45,214 nucleotides of DNA from Flavobacterium sp. IB48 (GTDB lineage: Bacteria > Bacteroidota > Bacteroidia > Flavobacteriales > Flavobacteriaceae): the NCBI RefSeq assembly GCF_016405855.1, contig NZ_JAEFCA010000014.1, forward strand, positions 1-45,214, read 5' to 3'. The notes below the pieces were generated by a model. It saw nothing but the letters and a program-made list of their open reading frames with translations, made no database searches and was not told the origin of the DNA. Made by a program: the position numbers and the translations under genes. Of this stretch, positions 24,627-34,692 are shown one piece after another. Numbering within the stretch: position 1 is the stretch's first letter; each line of letters starts with the position of its first letter.

Positions 24627-25916
24627 TTAGTTGTTCTTTAAAACTTGAACTTCCCAAAGAGAAGCATTTCTGTCTTCCGAATTGTTTACGGTAACTTTTA
24701 CATATCTTGCTTTAGCTTGTTTTTGCTGTAACATTTCTTTAAATCCCTGAACAGCTTCTTGACTTTTATCTGCATAAGGTTGCCAATTTTGATAATCTGT
24801 CGAAGTTTCGATTTTGAAAGTGACATATTTATCAGGATATTCGAAACAGACACGAACAGCGTCAAAAGAAAATTCTTTACCTAAATCTATAGTAATATCA
24901 CTTGGTGCGCCACCTGTTGTCCAGCGTGTATCATTTTTACCATCAACCGCTTTACTTGCTTCGAAACCTGCGTTTTGACTGCTTGAAAAAGCATTTTTAT
25001 TTAAAGCCAGATTGGTGTATTTTCCTTTTTTATTTAAGGCTTGAGCTAAATCATCAACATAAGAAATCAAGTTGATTTTTCCGTTTTTAAACTCAACTTC
25101 AGAAACCGCTGGAAAACGGTAATCACAAGTTGGTCCTTTTACCAAATCTTGCCTATGGTAAAACATAAAAGAACGTCCATCAATTTCAGTAATTGAATGA
25201 TGGCCCGGACCAGAAATACCGGCATTTAAATCTGTTTTTAAAATCGGGCTATTTGAAGCTTCTTCATAAGGACCATCGATATTTTTTGATACCGCATAAC
25301 GCACTTTATAACTGGTTTCCCAACAGCGCCCGCCAGCCCACATGCAATAGTAAAATCCATCTTTATAGACTAAATAAGGTCCTTCTGTATAATCAAAAAG
25401 ATTTCCTTTTATATAAATTTTCTTTTCTATTTTGGTTAAATAGGTTGGCGATTTTACATCATTATCCATTAAAAACAATTCGCGTCCTGCAGAAATCACA
25501 TAGATTTTTCCGGAAACCGGATCACGAAAAGGTTCGATATCAAAACCTCCTAAATGTGCTTCTTTTTTGAAAGGTCCTGTTGGAGAATCTCCAGAATACA
25601 CATATCCTGAATAATCTACAGAAGATTGGCAATACAAATAATATTTTCCGTTATCTCCCTGAATTACAGCCGGAGCCCAAACGGTTTCGTGTGGCATTCC
25701 TGCAATGGTTTGCACATCCCAATCTGCAAAATTTTTTGTTGTCCAGACTAATTGTTCCCCGTCATTGCCGCTGTAATATCCATCAGTCGTGGAATACATA
25801 TAATAAGTGTCTCCGAATTTTTTAATACTTGGATCTGCAAAATACCCTGGAACTACAGGATTTTGAGCCAACATCGAAATGGAGAAAAAACTAAAAAGGA
25901 CTATTAACTTATTCAT
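24627..25916 (-). CDS. GH43 with C-terminal F5/8C (CBM32-like) domain
   Basis: A 429-aa exported enzyme (MNKLIVLFSFFSISMLAQ). Base D28 (GYFADPS), putative modulator D126 (FDIEPFRDP) and acid E178 (DYTEGPY) mark the GH43 propeller to ~295. Residues ~300-428 form a discoidin/F5/8C domain (ALNKNAFSSSQNAGF, AVDGKNDTRWTT, YVKVTVNN). The modulator segment reads IEPF instead of the more usual IDPQ, a small departure that may mark its subfamily. It starts 2 nt after the GH26 gene ends and is in the large operon. Confidence 0.88.
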   Translation of the reverse strand: MNKLIVLFSFFSISMLAQNPVVPGYFADPSIKKFGDTYYMYSTTDGYYSGNDGEQLVWTTKNFADWDVQTIAGMPHETVWAPAVIQGDNGKYYLYCQSSVDYSGYVYSGDSPTGPFKKEAHLGGFDIEPFRDPVSGKIYVISAGRELFLMDNDVKSPTYLTKIEKKIYIKGNLFDYTEGPYLVYKDGFYYCMWAGGRCWETSYKVRYAVSKNIDGPYEEASNSPILKTDLNAGISGPGHHSITEIDGRSFMFYHRQDLVKGPTCDYRFPAVSEVEFKNGKINLISYVDDLAQALNKKGKYTNLALNKNAFSSSQNAGFEASKAVDGKNDTRWTTGGAPSDITIDLGKEFSFDAVRVCFEYPDKYVTFKIETSTDYQNWQPYADKSQEAVQGFKEMLQQKQAKARYVKVTVNNSEDRNASLWEVQVLKNN

Positions 25917-25918
25917 AT

Positions 25919-27028
25919 TTACTTCTTTTGATATACTTTTTCTTTTGTCAAATCTTCCTGAAAAAGCACTTTTTGACTTTTATAAAATGTTTTAAAATTA
26001 TTCTCGCTCACCTGACCCGGATATGGAACAAAATAATGATCTGGACGGCCGTTTCTCCAAAGCATAACATAAGACATATCAGCATTTTCAAGAATTGGTT
26101 GTAGCACTTCTGTCCACCAATTTGGGTTTGGAATTTGCTCTAAACCAACTTCTGTAAAGGCTATTAATTTGTCATGCTCTGCACCTATTTCTTTTAAGGT
26201 CAAAACCATTTTTTTTATTCTGTTTCTAAAATCTTCATCCGTTTTTGGAGCATCTGTCTGATAAGCGTCAAATCCTAAAATGTCAACATATTGATCGCCC
26301 GGATATCTTTCCAGATAATATTCTTTGTTTGGAAATTCTGTTGTAGAATAAGCATATAAAACATTTTCTACTCCTTTGCTTTTTAAATAATCAACTGTTA
26401 ATTGCCAGAATTTTATATAATCCTGAGCTGAAGTCTGCGGACTTCCCCACCAAAACCAATTTCCGGTTTGTTCATGTAATGGTCTAAAAATTACCGGAAT
26501 TGCATTTCCGTTCTCGTCTTTCAAACTATTAAAGAAAGTAGCCACTTTATCTAAATCTTTATGATAAGCCGACATCAATTTTGGTTCTTTTAAAAGATGT
26601 TTTATAGTAGATGTTGTATCCCAAGCTGATTTTCCGTTGTACGGATTTACTTCGTGCCAGCTAAAAGTATTTAAACCTCCTTTTTTATAAACTTCTTTCA
26701 CATATTCTTTCATTTTTTCAAAAGGAACTCCGTCAATATTCACAGAATCGCCTAATTCTAAGTGTCCTAATTCCCAACCATAAACTGCCGGATAATCGCC
26801 TGTAACTCTTTTTACATCTGAATTGCCCGGTTCATACGACCAGCCGATTCCGTAAGCCAAATCATCTTGATGCCCGAACAAAATTCCTTTTTTGGTTAAG
26901 GTTTTTAAATTTTGTAAAACCACTTCTTTTGATGGTTTTTCATGTTGTGTTTTGTTTACTTTATTTGTGCTGCAGGAAACTGTCAGTATCAAAAAAACAA
27001 CACTCAATAAAGTATTTAAATTTCTCAT
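25919..27028 (-). CDS. GH26 family mannanase lipoprotein
   Basis: A 369-aa lipoprotein (MRNLNTLLSVVFLILTVSC, cysteine 19) with a single GH26 barrel. Acid/base is E186 (VIFRPLHEQTGNWFWWG) and nucleophile E293 (IAFTEVGLE). The residues after the cysteine (STNKVNKTQ) are not acidic, so it probably faces the periplasm, which would suit an enzyme trimming imported oligosaccharides. It is separated from the glycan-binding gene by a strong hairpin (27050-27086) that may set its expression below that of the SusCD genes. Confidence 0.9.
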   Translation of the reverse strand: MRNLNTLLSVVFLILTVSCSTNKVNKTQHEKPSKEVVLQNLKTLTKKGILFGHQDDLAYGIGWSYEPGNSDVKRVTGDYPAVYGWELGHLELGDSVNIDGVPFEKMKEYVKEVYKKGGLNTFSWHEVNPYNGKSAWDTTSTIKHLLKEPKLMSAYHKDLDKVATFFNSLKDENGNAIPVIFRPLHEQTGNWFWWGSPQTSAQDYIKFWQLTVDYLKSKGVENVLYAYSTTEFPNKEYYLERYPGDQYVDILGFDAYQTDAPKTDEDFRNRIKKMVLTLKEIGAEHDKLIAFTEVGLEQIPNPNWWTEVLQPILENADMSYVMLWRNGRPDHYFVPYPGQVSENNFKTFYKSQKVLFQEDLTKEKVYQKK

Positions 27029-27049
27029 TTATTTTAAAAATTGAAAAAT

Positions 27050-27086
27050 GACAAAGAAGAAAGCTCAGGAAAGTTTCTTCTTTGTC
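27050..27086 (-). terminator. Intercistronic hairpin between binding-protein and enzyme genes
   Basis: GACAAAGAAGAAA (27050-27062) and TTTCTTCTTTGTC (27074-27086) form a perfect 13-bp stem with an 11-nt loop. On the minus strand ATTTTTCAATTTTT follows, an imperfect T tract. It may act as a partial terminator or an mRNA-stabilising hairpin within the operon. Confidence 0.6.
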
Positions 27087-27109
27087 GGGTAAAAATTACT
27101 ACTTAACTA

Positions 27110-28645
27110 TTATCTTAATCCAACTTTGTCAACAATCACATAACCAAATTTTCCTTGGATTGCAAAATCATTAATTTCGGTTGCTGAACTCAATGCTGGC
27201 AAACTTGATAACGGAATTGCAACATCTGTCCAGGCACCAATTTTCACCTGAACTGTTGTGATTCCCCAATTACCATTAATCATAATTCCTAATTGCTGAT
27301 TGTTTTCCAAGCCCTCACCTCCATAAACAGAGAATACAAATTCTGTCATTCCAGCTGTAGAAATACTTCCTCCTCCAAAACGAAGCCCATCCCAATCCTG
27401 CCAGTCTTTTTTCATCGCTTTTGTACCTTCTCTAACTTCTGCTGTATAAGCCGGATTTACATTTCCTCCCCAGCTCCAGTTTCCGAATCCATTTCTGTAA
27501 TCATCATCAAAAATTACTCTAGTTAATGGAATATCGGTTAAACCTTCAATTTGAATTTCAGTATTGGTTTCAATTAAGAAATCATTGATTGTTTTTAATT
27601 TGATTGTTCCGTTAAATGAACCTTGAGGCACTTTCAAAACAATTTTTGTTGCTGTATGGGTTGAAAAAGCCGTTATTGGATTTGCTGCACCCGGAATAAT
27701 TACTTCTTTTACCAAATCCAAATCGGTTCCTGTAAGCGTCCAGTCAGCATCAATAGCTACTGGTTTAGGAGCTGCATTTGTAATAATCGGCAGAATAATT
27801 TTTACAGGCATTGGAGTTTCTACCACAACTCCCGAATAAGCTGTTAAAGCTATTTTTCCGTCAGTTGCCGTATTTGGCACTTTTACCACAATTTTTGTTG
27901 CTGTCTGGCTTTCAAAAGCCGCACTTTCTGTACTATTTGGAAATTTAATTGTTTTTACTAAATCCAAATCTTCTCCATTAATAGTCAACAAATCACTATG
28001 TTTTACGCTTGCAGGTTCAAGAGAAGATACTTTTGGCAAATCGATGATGATATCACTTTCAGATTGAAAAGTGTAAGGTTCTGTTCCGCCTCCAATAATT
28101 AAAAGCTGTCCAGTTTTAGCATCTAAAGGAACTTTAACAACTAATTGTTTTAATGAAGCGCTTACAAATTCTTTTACTTCAATTCCGTCAGCAAATACTA
28201 CAGAAGTTACCCAATTTAGATAATCTCCCGTAATGGTAATATTCTCTCCCGGTTTTGCTTCAGGTGTAATGCTCGCGATCATAAAAGGAACATCAAAACT
28301 TAAAACTGTTTTTGAGGTTATTTCTCCTCCATCATAAACTAAAGTTACTTTTCCTTCAGTAGCTTCTTCAGGTATAATCAATTCAATTTTTTCTGAAGTT
28401 TGCGACACAAAATCATCGCTAGAAACCTCAACACCTGGAAGCATTATAGAGGTAACACGATCAAGATTATGACCTATAAAAGATATTTTCTCGCCATGTT
28501 TTTGTCCCGAAGGACCAAAACTTAAAAGCTCAACAACATCATTGCTGCTGTCTGCATCGTCATTGCTACACGAAACAGTTACTCCAATGATTATGAAAAA
28601 CATAATCAGGAAGTAAAACGGGTTATTATTTATATTTTTTTTCAT
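27110..28645 (-). CDS. IPT/TIG-repeat surface glycan-binding lipoprotein
   Basis: A 511-aa lipoprotein (cysteine 26). The following SNDDADSSND is strongly acidic, as expected for surface export. Four IPT/TIG-like immunoglobulin repeats span ~38-365; each ends in a KI(V/E)(L/V)xVP-type strand. A C-terminal beta-sandwich (~370-511) is rich in Trp and Gly (FGNWSWGGNVNP, DWQDWDGLRFGGG) and is the likely glycan-binding part. It is a SusE/F-position protein that should hold the polysaccharide at the surface for SusCD. The sugar bound cannot be read from sequence. Confidence 0.85.
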   Translation of the reverse strand: MKKNINNNPFYFLIMFFIIIGVTVSCSNDDADSSNDVVELLSFGPSGQKHGEKISFIGHNLDRVTSIMLPGVEVSSDDFVSQTSEKIELIIPEEATEGKVTLVYDGGEITSKTVLSFDVPFMIASITPEAKPGENITITGDYLNWVTSVVFADGIEVKEFVSASLKQLVVKVPLDAKTGQLLIIGGGTEPYTFQSESDIIIDLPKVSSLEPASVKHSDLLTINGEDLDLVKTIKFPNSTESAAFESQTATKIVVKVPNTATDGKIALTAYSGVVVETPMPVKIILPIITNAAPKPVAIDADWTLTGTDLDLVKEVIIPGAANPITAFSTHTATKIVLKVPQGSFNGTIKLKTINDFLIETNTEIQIEGLTDIPLTRVIFDDDYRNGFGNWSWGGNVNPAYTAEVREGTKAMKKDWQDWDGLRFGGGSISTAGMTEFVFSVYGGEGLENNQQLGIMINGNWGITTVQVKIGAWTDVAIPLSSLPALSSATEINDFAIQGKFGYVIVDKVGLR

Positions 28646-28672
28646 TTTGGTTTAGGTTTTATATAAAATGAA

Positions 28673-29815
28673 TTATTTTAAAGTTTTTGGTACAACTCTA
28701 AAGTTATCTACAGAAATATCTGCATCAAGCGCTCCGTCACCATGAACGATTAAACGAGAAAAATATCCAGCTGCACTTGGCTCGTGACCAGGTCCTAATA
28801 GTACTTTTTCTAAAGGCACAACAATTGTTTCCCATTCTCCTTCTGTATCATATGGAGGACTCCATAAATAAACGCCACCACTCCAATAGTAATCATCAAA
28901 ATCTGACGCTTTGTCTAATAAAACCTGAAATTTCAGCGCGTTTGCGTTATATGGTTTTAATGTATTTATTTCAAATTTGAAATTGTATTTTTCAGGATGT
29001 GTTAAGGCGTCATCCGGTACATTTCTGCTTTCTGCACCAAAGACATCTGGGCCACCGCTGAAAAATGCGGTATAATCCCAGCTTCCAATATTTTTCTTCA
29101 CTCTGATATAGTTTCCATTGATTGCTTCAGGATCTCCAGCTCCAGGAGATGTCACTATAAAATCAGATCCTGCTTCACCACTCACAAAAATATTTCGGTT
29201 ATCCCTAAACCAGAAATCAGATTTAGTTTCTCCAAAATTTGTTTTGATTGTAATAGGTCCCGGCTGAGCACCTTCTGGAACAACAATATTCAAAATCTGA
29301 TCATTTTCAATGCTGGAAATTGTCGCTTGTGCACCTCCTGTAAAAGTTACTGTCATTGGTTCGTAAAAGAAATCTCCCTGAATTGTTGCTATTTTACCAG
29401 TAGCCACATATTCACTTTTCATTGCTTTCATGAAAGGCTTTCCGATTTTTACTTTAAAATCATAAGTGTAAACGCCTCCTGAACCGTCAACTAATCGAAT
29501 TTGATTGTTTATCTCTGTCGGAATTTTTCCCGGAACATTGGTAAGTATTGAAGTTTTGGTTACATATACTGGCGATATAAATGCTTTAAGATTATTAAAC
29601 CAAACTTCTTTTGTGTTTTGAAGATTATCTCCAATAAGCGCTAAAAGCTGTCCCTGACCTGCTTCGACCAATAATGAATCTGAAGAAGCAGGATCTGTGA
29701 CTCTCACATAACTAATGTAAGGACTTCTGCTGACAGCTTCTTCAGATGAGCAAGAAACCACAGTTATTCCCAGAACAACTAATAAGGCTGTTGTTATTTT
29801 ATATAAAGTTTTCAT
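28673..29815 (-). CDS. SGBP-B type surface glycan-binding lipoprotein
   Basis: A 380-aa lipoprotein from ATG 29815 (MKTLYKITTALLVVLGITVVSC, cysteine 22); an in-frame upstream extension to 29848 would overlap susD and hide the signal. The residues after the cysteine (SSEEAVS) are acidic. Two or three IPT-like domains (LLALIGDNLQNTKEVWFN, VATGKIATIQGDFF) precede a C-terminal domain ending ISVDNFRVVPKTLK. This domain resembles the binding domain of SGBP-B from xyloglucan loci, including YYWSGGVYLWSPP, an aromatic platform. It follows susD by 16 nt. Confidence 0.85.
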   Translation of the reverse strand: MKTLYKITTALLVVLGITVVSCSSEEAVSRSPYISYVRVTDPASSDSLLVEAGQGQLLALIGDNLQNTKEVWFNNLKAFISPVYVTKTSILTNVPGKIPTEINNQIRLVDGSGGVYTYDFKVKIGKPFMKAMKSEYVATGKIATIQGDFFYEPMTVTFTGGAQATISSIENDQILNIVVPEGAQPGPITIKTNFGETKSDFWFRDNRNIFVSGEAGSDFIVTSPGAGDPEAINGNYIRVKKNIGSWDYTAFFSGGPDVFGAESRNVPDDALTHPEKYNFKFEINTLKPYNANALKFQVLLDKASDFDDYYWSGGVYLWSPPYDTEGEWETIVVPLEKVLLGPGHEPSAAGYFSRLIVHGDGALDADISVDNFRVVPKTLK

Positions 29816-29831
29816 AATGTCTTTTTTAAGA

Positions 29832-31523
29832 TTACTGTTTACCTGCATAATAATCTACAGGCGTTTTACCCAAATTAGGAGCCTGACTCATCTCTGTAGC
29901 GGGAATCGGGATTAAAAAGTTTCCGTCATTTGCTGCATAACTTCTAACCGTTACCCAAGATGTTTTGGTAAAAGTCCAAGATGTAGGATTTGGAATTCTA
30001 TCTGGAACAATTGCAAAAGCAGCTCTATCCTGATTACTGATAATATCATATGCTTTTTGAGGATTATAGTAATGCAGACGAACTAAATCGTACCATGCCA
30101 TAGCTTCTACAGAAAACTCAATCATTCTTTCGTCAAAAATTCTATCAAAAGTCAATGGTCCCTGAATTGCATTTAAACCAGCTCTTGTATGTACTGCATT
30201 GAAGTATTGTATTGCTTTTGTATCTGTGGTCGAACTATTATTTCCAACTGCAGCTTCGGCGTAAGCCAAATAAATTTCTGCCAAACGCAGCATATACGTA
30301 TTGATTTCATAAGTATGGAATCCTGCTAAACCTCCGTTATCTTTAGCTTTACCAACGACATATTTTTTTGTTGAAGCATAACTAATCTCTGCACCTTGAC
30401 TATAAGGAAAGCGAAGTTCTTGATCTGTTCCATTTTCTAATGTCTGTGTGATTTCAGGGTAATGTGCACCAGGAAGCATAAAGGTTGCTTTCAATCGCTG
30501 ATCGAGTGTTTTACCTTCCATCATATTGGGACTTCCTGCAACAGGATTAATTCCTTCATATTTACTTAAAATCCACCAAGTTGCGCTAAAATCTCCTCCC
30601 CATCCGTCACCATTAGCTATTGATGGGCTAAACGCTAAAGAAGAAGGTGCAGTATTTGTTGTTGAGCTGTAAGTTCCTGTATAAAGCCATTGAAGTGAAA
30701 ATAACGATTCTGCATTGTTTTCATTTTTGGTCAAGAATAAATCAGCATAGTTTGGCTGTAATTTAGCACCACTGCTAGTTATAACTCGTTCTGCATAATA
30801 TTTTGTAGAATCTAGATAAACCTGATTTCTATTTCCCTCAGTTCTTCCAACACCAGCTCTTGTCAAGTAAGTTCTTGCCAACATTCCTTCAGCGGCCCAT
30901 TTTGTAATTCTGCCTGTTTGTAAAGGAGTTTCTTTAAGATCTTGAGCGGCTGCACGGTAATCTTTGGTAATAAATTTCCAAACACTTTCTGGCGTATTGC
31001 GTACTGTTGTCGTATCTCCAACCAATGTAAAATTGTTTGTAATAATTGGCACCGCACCATAATTCATTGTTAATAAACTGTATGCTGTTGCTCTCATAAA
31101 TCTGGCTTCTGCAATAGTTTGTTTTTTAACTTCTGGATTAACATTAGGCCCAGCATATTTATTTACGTTTATAATATAAGTATTACACTGTCCGATTGTA
31201 TTGAATAAAGATTTCCAAACATCATAGTTCATCTGTGAGTTCGGAGTTGTATTGAACTGCACCATGTCTGGATAATTGTAAACCGACATCATTGTTCCTC
31301 CTCTAAAATCTCCAACACTAAATGAAGCTTTATCATTATATAAAAACCATACTTTATTGTATAATAATGCAGAACCTGCTAAAACTTGTTCGTCTGTTTT
31401 ATAAAACTCCGCATCTACAGGAACGTCCTGAGGCGGTCTTTCTAAAAATTCTTCAGAACAGCTTGTGAAAAGCAATAAAAACAGACTGGATACTGTAAAA
31501 ATTTTGAATGTTATATTTTTCAT
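29832..31523 (-). CDS. SusD/RagB family outer-membrane glycan-binding lipoprotein
   Basis: A 563-aa lipoprotein (cysteine 22, then SEEFLERPPQD, a typical SusD N-terminus). The chosen ATG is at 31523; the open frame runs one codon further to a GTG. Helical TPR-like repeats include ARFMRATAYSLLTMNYGAVPII and YLAYAEAAVG. The C-terminal end DGNFLIPIPATEMSQAPNLG is the SusD hallmark. It forms the lid over the SusC pore and binds the incoming oligosaccharide. SusC ends 10 nt before it. Confidence 0.96.
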   Translation of the reverse strand: MKNITFKIFTVSSLFLLLFTSCSEEFLERPPQDVPVDAEFYKTDEQVLAGSALLYNKVWFLYNDKASFSVGDFRGGTMMSVYNYPDMVQFNTTPNSQMNYDVWKSLFNTIGQCNTYIINVNKYAGPNVNPEVKKQTIAEARFMRATAYSLLTMNYGAVPIITNNFTLVGDTTTVRNTPESVWKFITKDYRAAAQDLKETPLQTGRITKWAAEGMLARTYLTRAGVGRTEGNRNQVYLDSTKYYAERVITSSGAKLQPNYADLFLTKNENNAESLFSLQWLYTGTYSSTTNTAPSSLAFSPSIANGDGWGGDFSATWWILSKYEGINPVAGSPNMMEGKTLDQRLKATFMLPGAHYPEITQTLENGTDQELRFPYSQGAEISYASTKKYVVGKAKDNGGLAGFHTYEINTYMLRLAEIYLAYAEAAVGNNSSTTDTKAIQYFNAVHTRAGLNAIQGPLTFDRIFDERMIEFSVEAMAWYDLVRLHYYNPQKAYDIISNQDRAAFAIVPDRIPNPTSWTFTKTSWVTVRSYAANDGNFLIPIPATEMSQAPNLGKTPVDYYAGKQ

Positions 31524-31533
31524 CACGCTATTT

Positions 31534-34500
31534 TTAAAAGTTAATTCCTAAATTAAATGTGTACATTGGTGTTAATGGATAACGTCCATAATCAAATCCG
31601 ATAGGCTGAGAACCAGCATTTGAACCACTTCCTACATAAGAACCTACCTCAGGATCATATCCGGTATATTTGGTAAAAGTTGCAATGTTTTGAACCCCTA
31701 AACCAAGTCTGAAACCGCTTACACCTGGTATGCCTTTTAAGATTTCTTTATCAAATTCATAGTTCAATGAGATATTTTTTATTCTTAAATAAGAACCGTC
31801 TTCTACCCATTTACTAGTGTGTCTGTCATAGTTTCCGTTTCTTGAATTCGAAACTCTTGCAACATCCGTATTAGGATTTTCTAGATAAGGATTTCCATTT
31901 GCATCTTCTGCAACTCTTGCATAATCTAAGGCGTGAACTAATAAATTACTTCCCACACTTACGTTTACAGGATTTGAGTTGACACGTTTTGTATAATTGT
32001 AAATATCATTTCCGTAAGAACCCGTTAATAAAATTCCTAAAGTGAATCCTTTGTAAGTAAATGTATTGGTCATACCTCCAAATAATTTCGGATATGGATT
32101 ACCTATAAAAGTTTGATCCTTTTCGTCGATAATTCCGTCTGGAACACCGTTTGGCCCGCTGATGTCTTTGTATTTAACATCTCCAACCCAAACACCTCCC
32201 TGATCTTTATTTACAGGAAGTTTGTTTCCTTGATTATCAACCGGCAAAGCACTGTTATTGATTTCATCAAGTGATTGAAATAATCCTTCTTCAACATAAC
32301 CGTAAAACTGCCAAGGCGTTTGTCCGACAACAGAGCGCTGAGTCCATTCTTGGAAATAACGGGAGTAACGATCTAAAATAGCCGACTGAGTGTAGAATTT
32401 TTTAATTTTTGTATTAAAGTGCGAAACGTTTACATTAGTTGTCCAAGAGAAATCTGCTGTTTTAATATTTACTGTATTAACCGCAATACTCCATCCTTTG
32501 TTTTGTAAAGCTCCTACGTTTACTGTAGGCGGCGCCATTCCTCCTTCTCCGTCAACACCATAGTAAAGCGGTAAAGGAAGATCCATAATCAAGTTATCTG
32601 TTTCTTTTACATAAAAATCTCCTTCAACTGTAATTCTGTTGTTGAATAATCCAAGATTAAAACCAATGTTATTCGTTGTAGTTTCCTCCCATTTCAAATC
32701 AGAGTTTGCATATTTACTTGGCAAGAAACCTGTTCCCCATTGTGTTGGGCTACCGTCTAATCTTCCGTAGATTACACCTCCAGGACCGTTACTTCCTGTA
32801 ACTCCAGATTCAAATCTTAACTTTAAATCACTGATTGGTTTTACATTAAAAAAAGGTTCTTCTGAAATTCTCCACGCTGCAGAAGCAGATGGGAAGTATC
32901 CCCATTTATTATCTGGACCAAAGTTTGAAGATCCATCGGCTCTTAGCGTAGCATTAATAAAATACCTGTTTTTATAATTGTAACCTGCACTTGCAAGGAA
33001 AGATTCTAAAGCCCAATCATTTTTACCCCCTGATGCAATAGAAGTAGACTGATCTCCAACATTTAAATCAGGAATATCAACTGGAAAGTTTTCTCTATAA
33101 CCTGTTAACTGTTTCCAAGCTCCACTTTGCGCTTCGTGTCCTAAAATTGCTGTTACAGTATGATCTCCAAATTTTTTATCATAATTAAGGAATTGATCAA
33201 ATTTCCAGTATGTGTTTCTATTTTCAACATTTGTAAGCTGTGTATTGATTCTTTCGTTAACTCCAAATTTATATTTTGGCAGAAAGTACATTCCGCTTCC
33301 GTATTCAATATTTGTATTAAAGGATGTTTTGAAAACTAATCCGTCTATAATGTCAATTTTCAAATTTAATCCTCCTAAAAACTGTCTGGTTAAAACTTCA
33401 TTTTTATTTAAATTAGCCATCGCTATCGGATTCGGAACACTATATCTTTCTGGAGAATCCGGATCTGTGCTTCCTCCACCATAAGTTCCGTCAAAGTTTT
33501 TTACTGGAATATTCGGGCTCAATTTTGTTGCATTTAAAATAACCGATTCAGAAGTTGCTGCAGCGACATTTTCTGTCTGGTTGATATTGAAATTTGCTCC
33601 AATTGTCAGCCAGTCGTTTGCTTTGTTATCTAAGTTCATACGAACAGAATAACGATCAAAATTAGACCCTTGAGAAATACCCTGCTGATTAAAGTATTCT
33701 CCTGATAAATAATACGTTGTATTTTCACTTCCTCCGCTTAAACGTAATTGATGTTTAGTCATTGGAGCTAAACGATATAATTCTTTTTGCCAATCTGTTC
33801 CCTCTCCCAAAATAGAAGGATCCATAAATTCTGGAGGAATTACCCCGCCTGTCAATTTTTGGTATTCTCCTCTCAGCTGCGCATATTGTCTTAAATTCAT
33901 GACATCAATTTTCTGAGGTGGTGTTTGAAGTGAATAGGTATAATCATAATCAATTCTTACTTTTCCTGCTTTACCTCTTTTGGTGGTAATTACAATTACA
34001 CCGTTTGTACCTCTTGAACCGTACAATGAAGTTGCAGATGGCCCCTGAAGAATATTCATAGTTTCAATGTCAGCCGGGTTAAGACCCGCTAATGGGCTTG
34101 AAGAACTTAATAATCCACTTCCAATTTCTTGAACAGTAATCTGCACTCCATCAATAACATACAAAGGCTGATTTGTTCCATTTAGAGAGTTAACCCCACG
34201 AATATTAACAGACAAACCTCCTCCTGGTTCACCCGAATTCTGAGTTACGTAAACACCCGCAGCTCTTCCCTGAATGGCTTGTTCTACAGTTGTATTTACA
34301 GTCTCTTTTATAGCTTTTGCATCAATAGTTGCTTGCGCGCTGGTTAAATCTGTCTTCTTGACTTTTGTATAACCTGTTACCACAATTTCCTGAAGCGATT
34401 CTGATTCAGAAGATAATGCCACATTTAATGTTGCTAAAGTTCCTGAGTTTATCTTTTTTGTTTTATATCCAATGAAAGAGAATAATAGATTTGTTGATTT

Positions 34501-34692
34501 CGGTACCGAAATGGTATAAGCTCCGTTAAAATCTGTCATTGTAGTTTGTCCTCCGCCTTCCGATCGAATATTTACCCCAGGAAGCGGGTCTCCGGAATGC
34601 TCATCAGTTACTTTACCGGTAATTTGCTGTTGTGCAAAAGCAACCGGTATAAGAAAAAGCCAAAAAAGGCCGGTAATTAAAAGGTTTTTCAT
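31534..34692 (-). CDS. SusC/RagA family TonB-dependent outer-membrane transporter
   Basis: A 1052-aa protein with signal peptide ~1-20, a carboxypeptidase-regulatory-like domain (~22-105; GKVTDEHSGDPLPGVNI), a plug (~110-235; GRAAGVYVTQNSGEPGGG, SLYGSRGTNGVIVITTK) and a C-terminal 22-strand barrel ending in Phe. It imports oligosaccharides across the outer membrane using TonB energy and pairs with the SusD gene just after it. No FecR-interacting signalling extension is present, which agrees with the absence of an ECF sigma/anti-sigma pair nearby. It has its own ~340-nt leader containing a hairpin. Confidence 0.97.
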   Translation of the reverse strand: MKNLLITGLFWLFLIPVAFAQQQITGKVTDEHSGDPLPGVNIRSEGGGQTTMTDFNGAYTISVPKSTNLLFSFIGYKTKKINSGTLATLNVALSSESESLQEIVVTGYTKVKKTDLTSAQATIDAKAIKETVNTTVEQAIQGRAAGVYVTQNSGEPGGGLSVNIRGVNSLNGTNQPLYVIDGVQITVQEIGSGLLSSSSPLAGLNPADIETMNILQGPSATSLYGSRGTNGVIVITTKRGKAGKVRIDYDYTYSLQTPPQKIDVMNLRQYAQLRGEYQKLTGGVIPPEFMDPSILGEGTDWQKELYRLAPMTKHQLRLSGGSENTTYYLSGEYFNQQGISQGSNFDRYSVRMNLDNKANDWLTIGANFNINQTENVAAATSESVILNATKLSPNIPVKNFDGTYGGGSTDPDSPERYSVPNPIAMANLNKNEVLTRQFLGGLNLKIDIIDGLVFKTSFNTNIEYGSGMYFLPKYKFGVNERINTQLTNVENRNTYWKFDQFLNYDKKFGDHTVTAILGHEAQSGAWKQLTGYRENFPVDIPDLNVGDQSTSIASGGKNDWALESFLASAGYNYKNRYFINATLRADGSSNFGPDNKWGYFPSASAAWRISEEPFFNVKPISDLKLRFESGVTGSNGPGGVIYGRLDGSPTQWGTGFLPSKYANSDLKWEETTTNNIGFNLGLFNNRITVEGDFYVKETDNLIMDLPLPLYYGVDGEGGMAPPTVNVGALQNKGWSIAVNTVNIKTADFSWTTNVNVSHFNTKIKKFYTQSAILDRYSRYFQEWTQRSVVGQTPWQFYGYVEEGLFQSLDEINNSALPVDNQGNKLPVNKDQGGVWVGDVKYKDISGPNGVPDGIIDEKDQTFIGNPYPKLFGGMTNTFTYKGFTLGILLTGSYGNDIYNYTKRVNSNPVNVSVGSNLLVHALDYARVAEDANGNPYLENPNTDVARVSNSRNGNYDRHTSKWVEDGSYLRIKNISLNYEFDKEILKGIPGVSGFRLGLGVQNIATFTKYTGYDPEVGSYVGSGSNAGSQPIGFDYGRYPLTPMYTFNLGINF

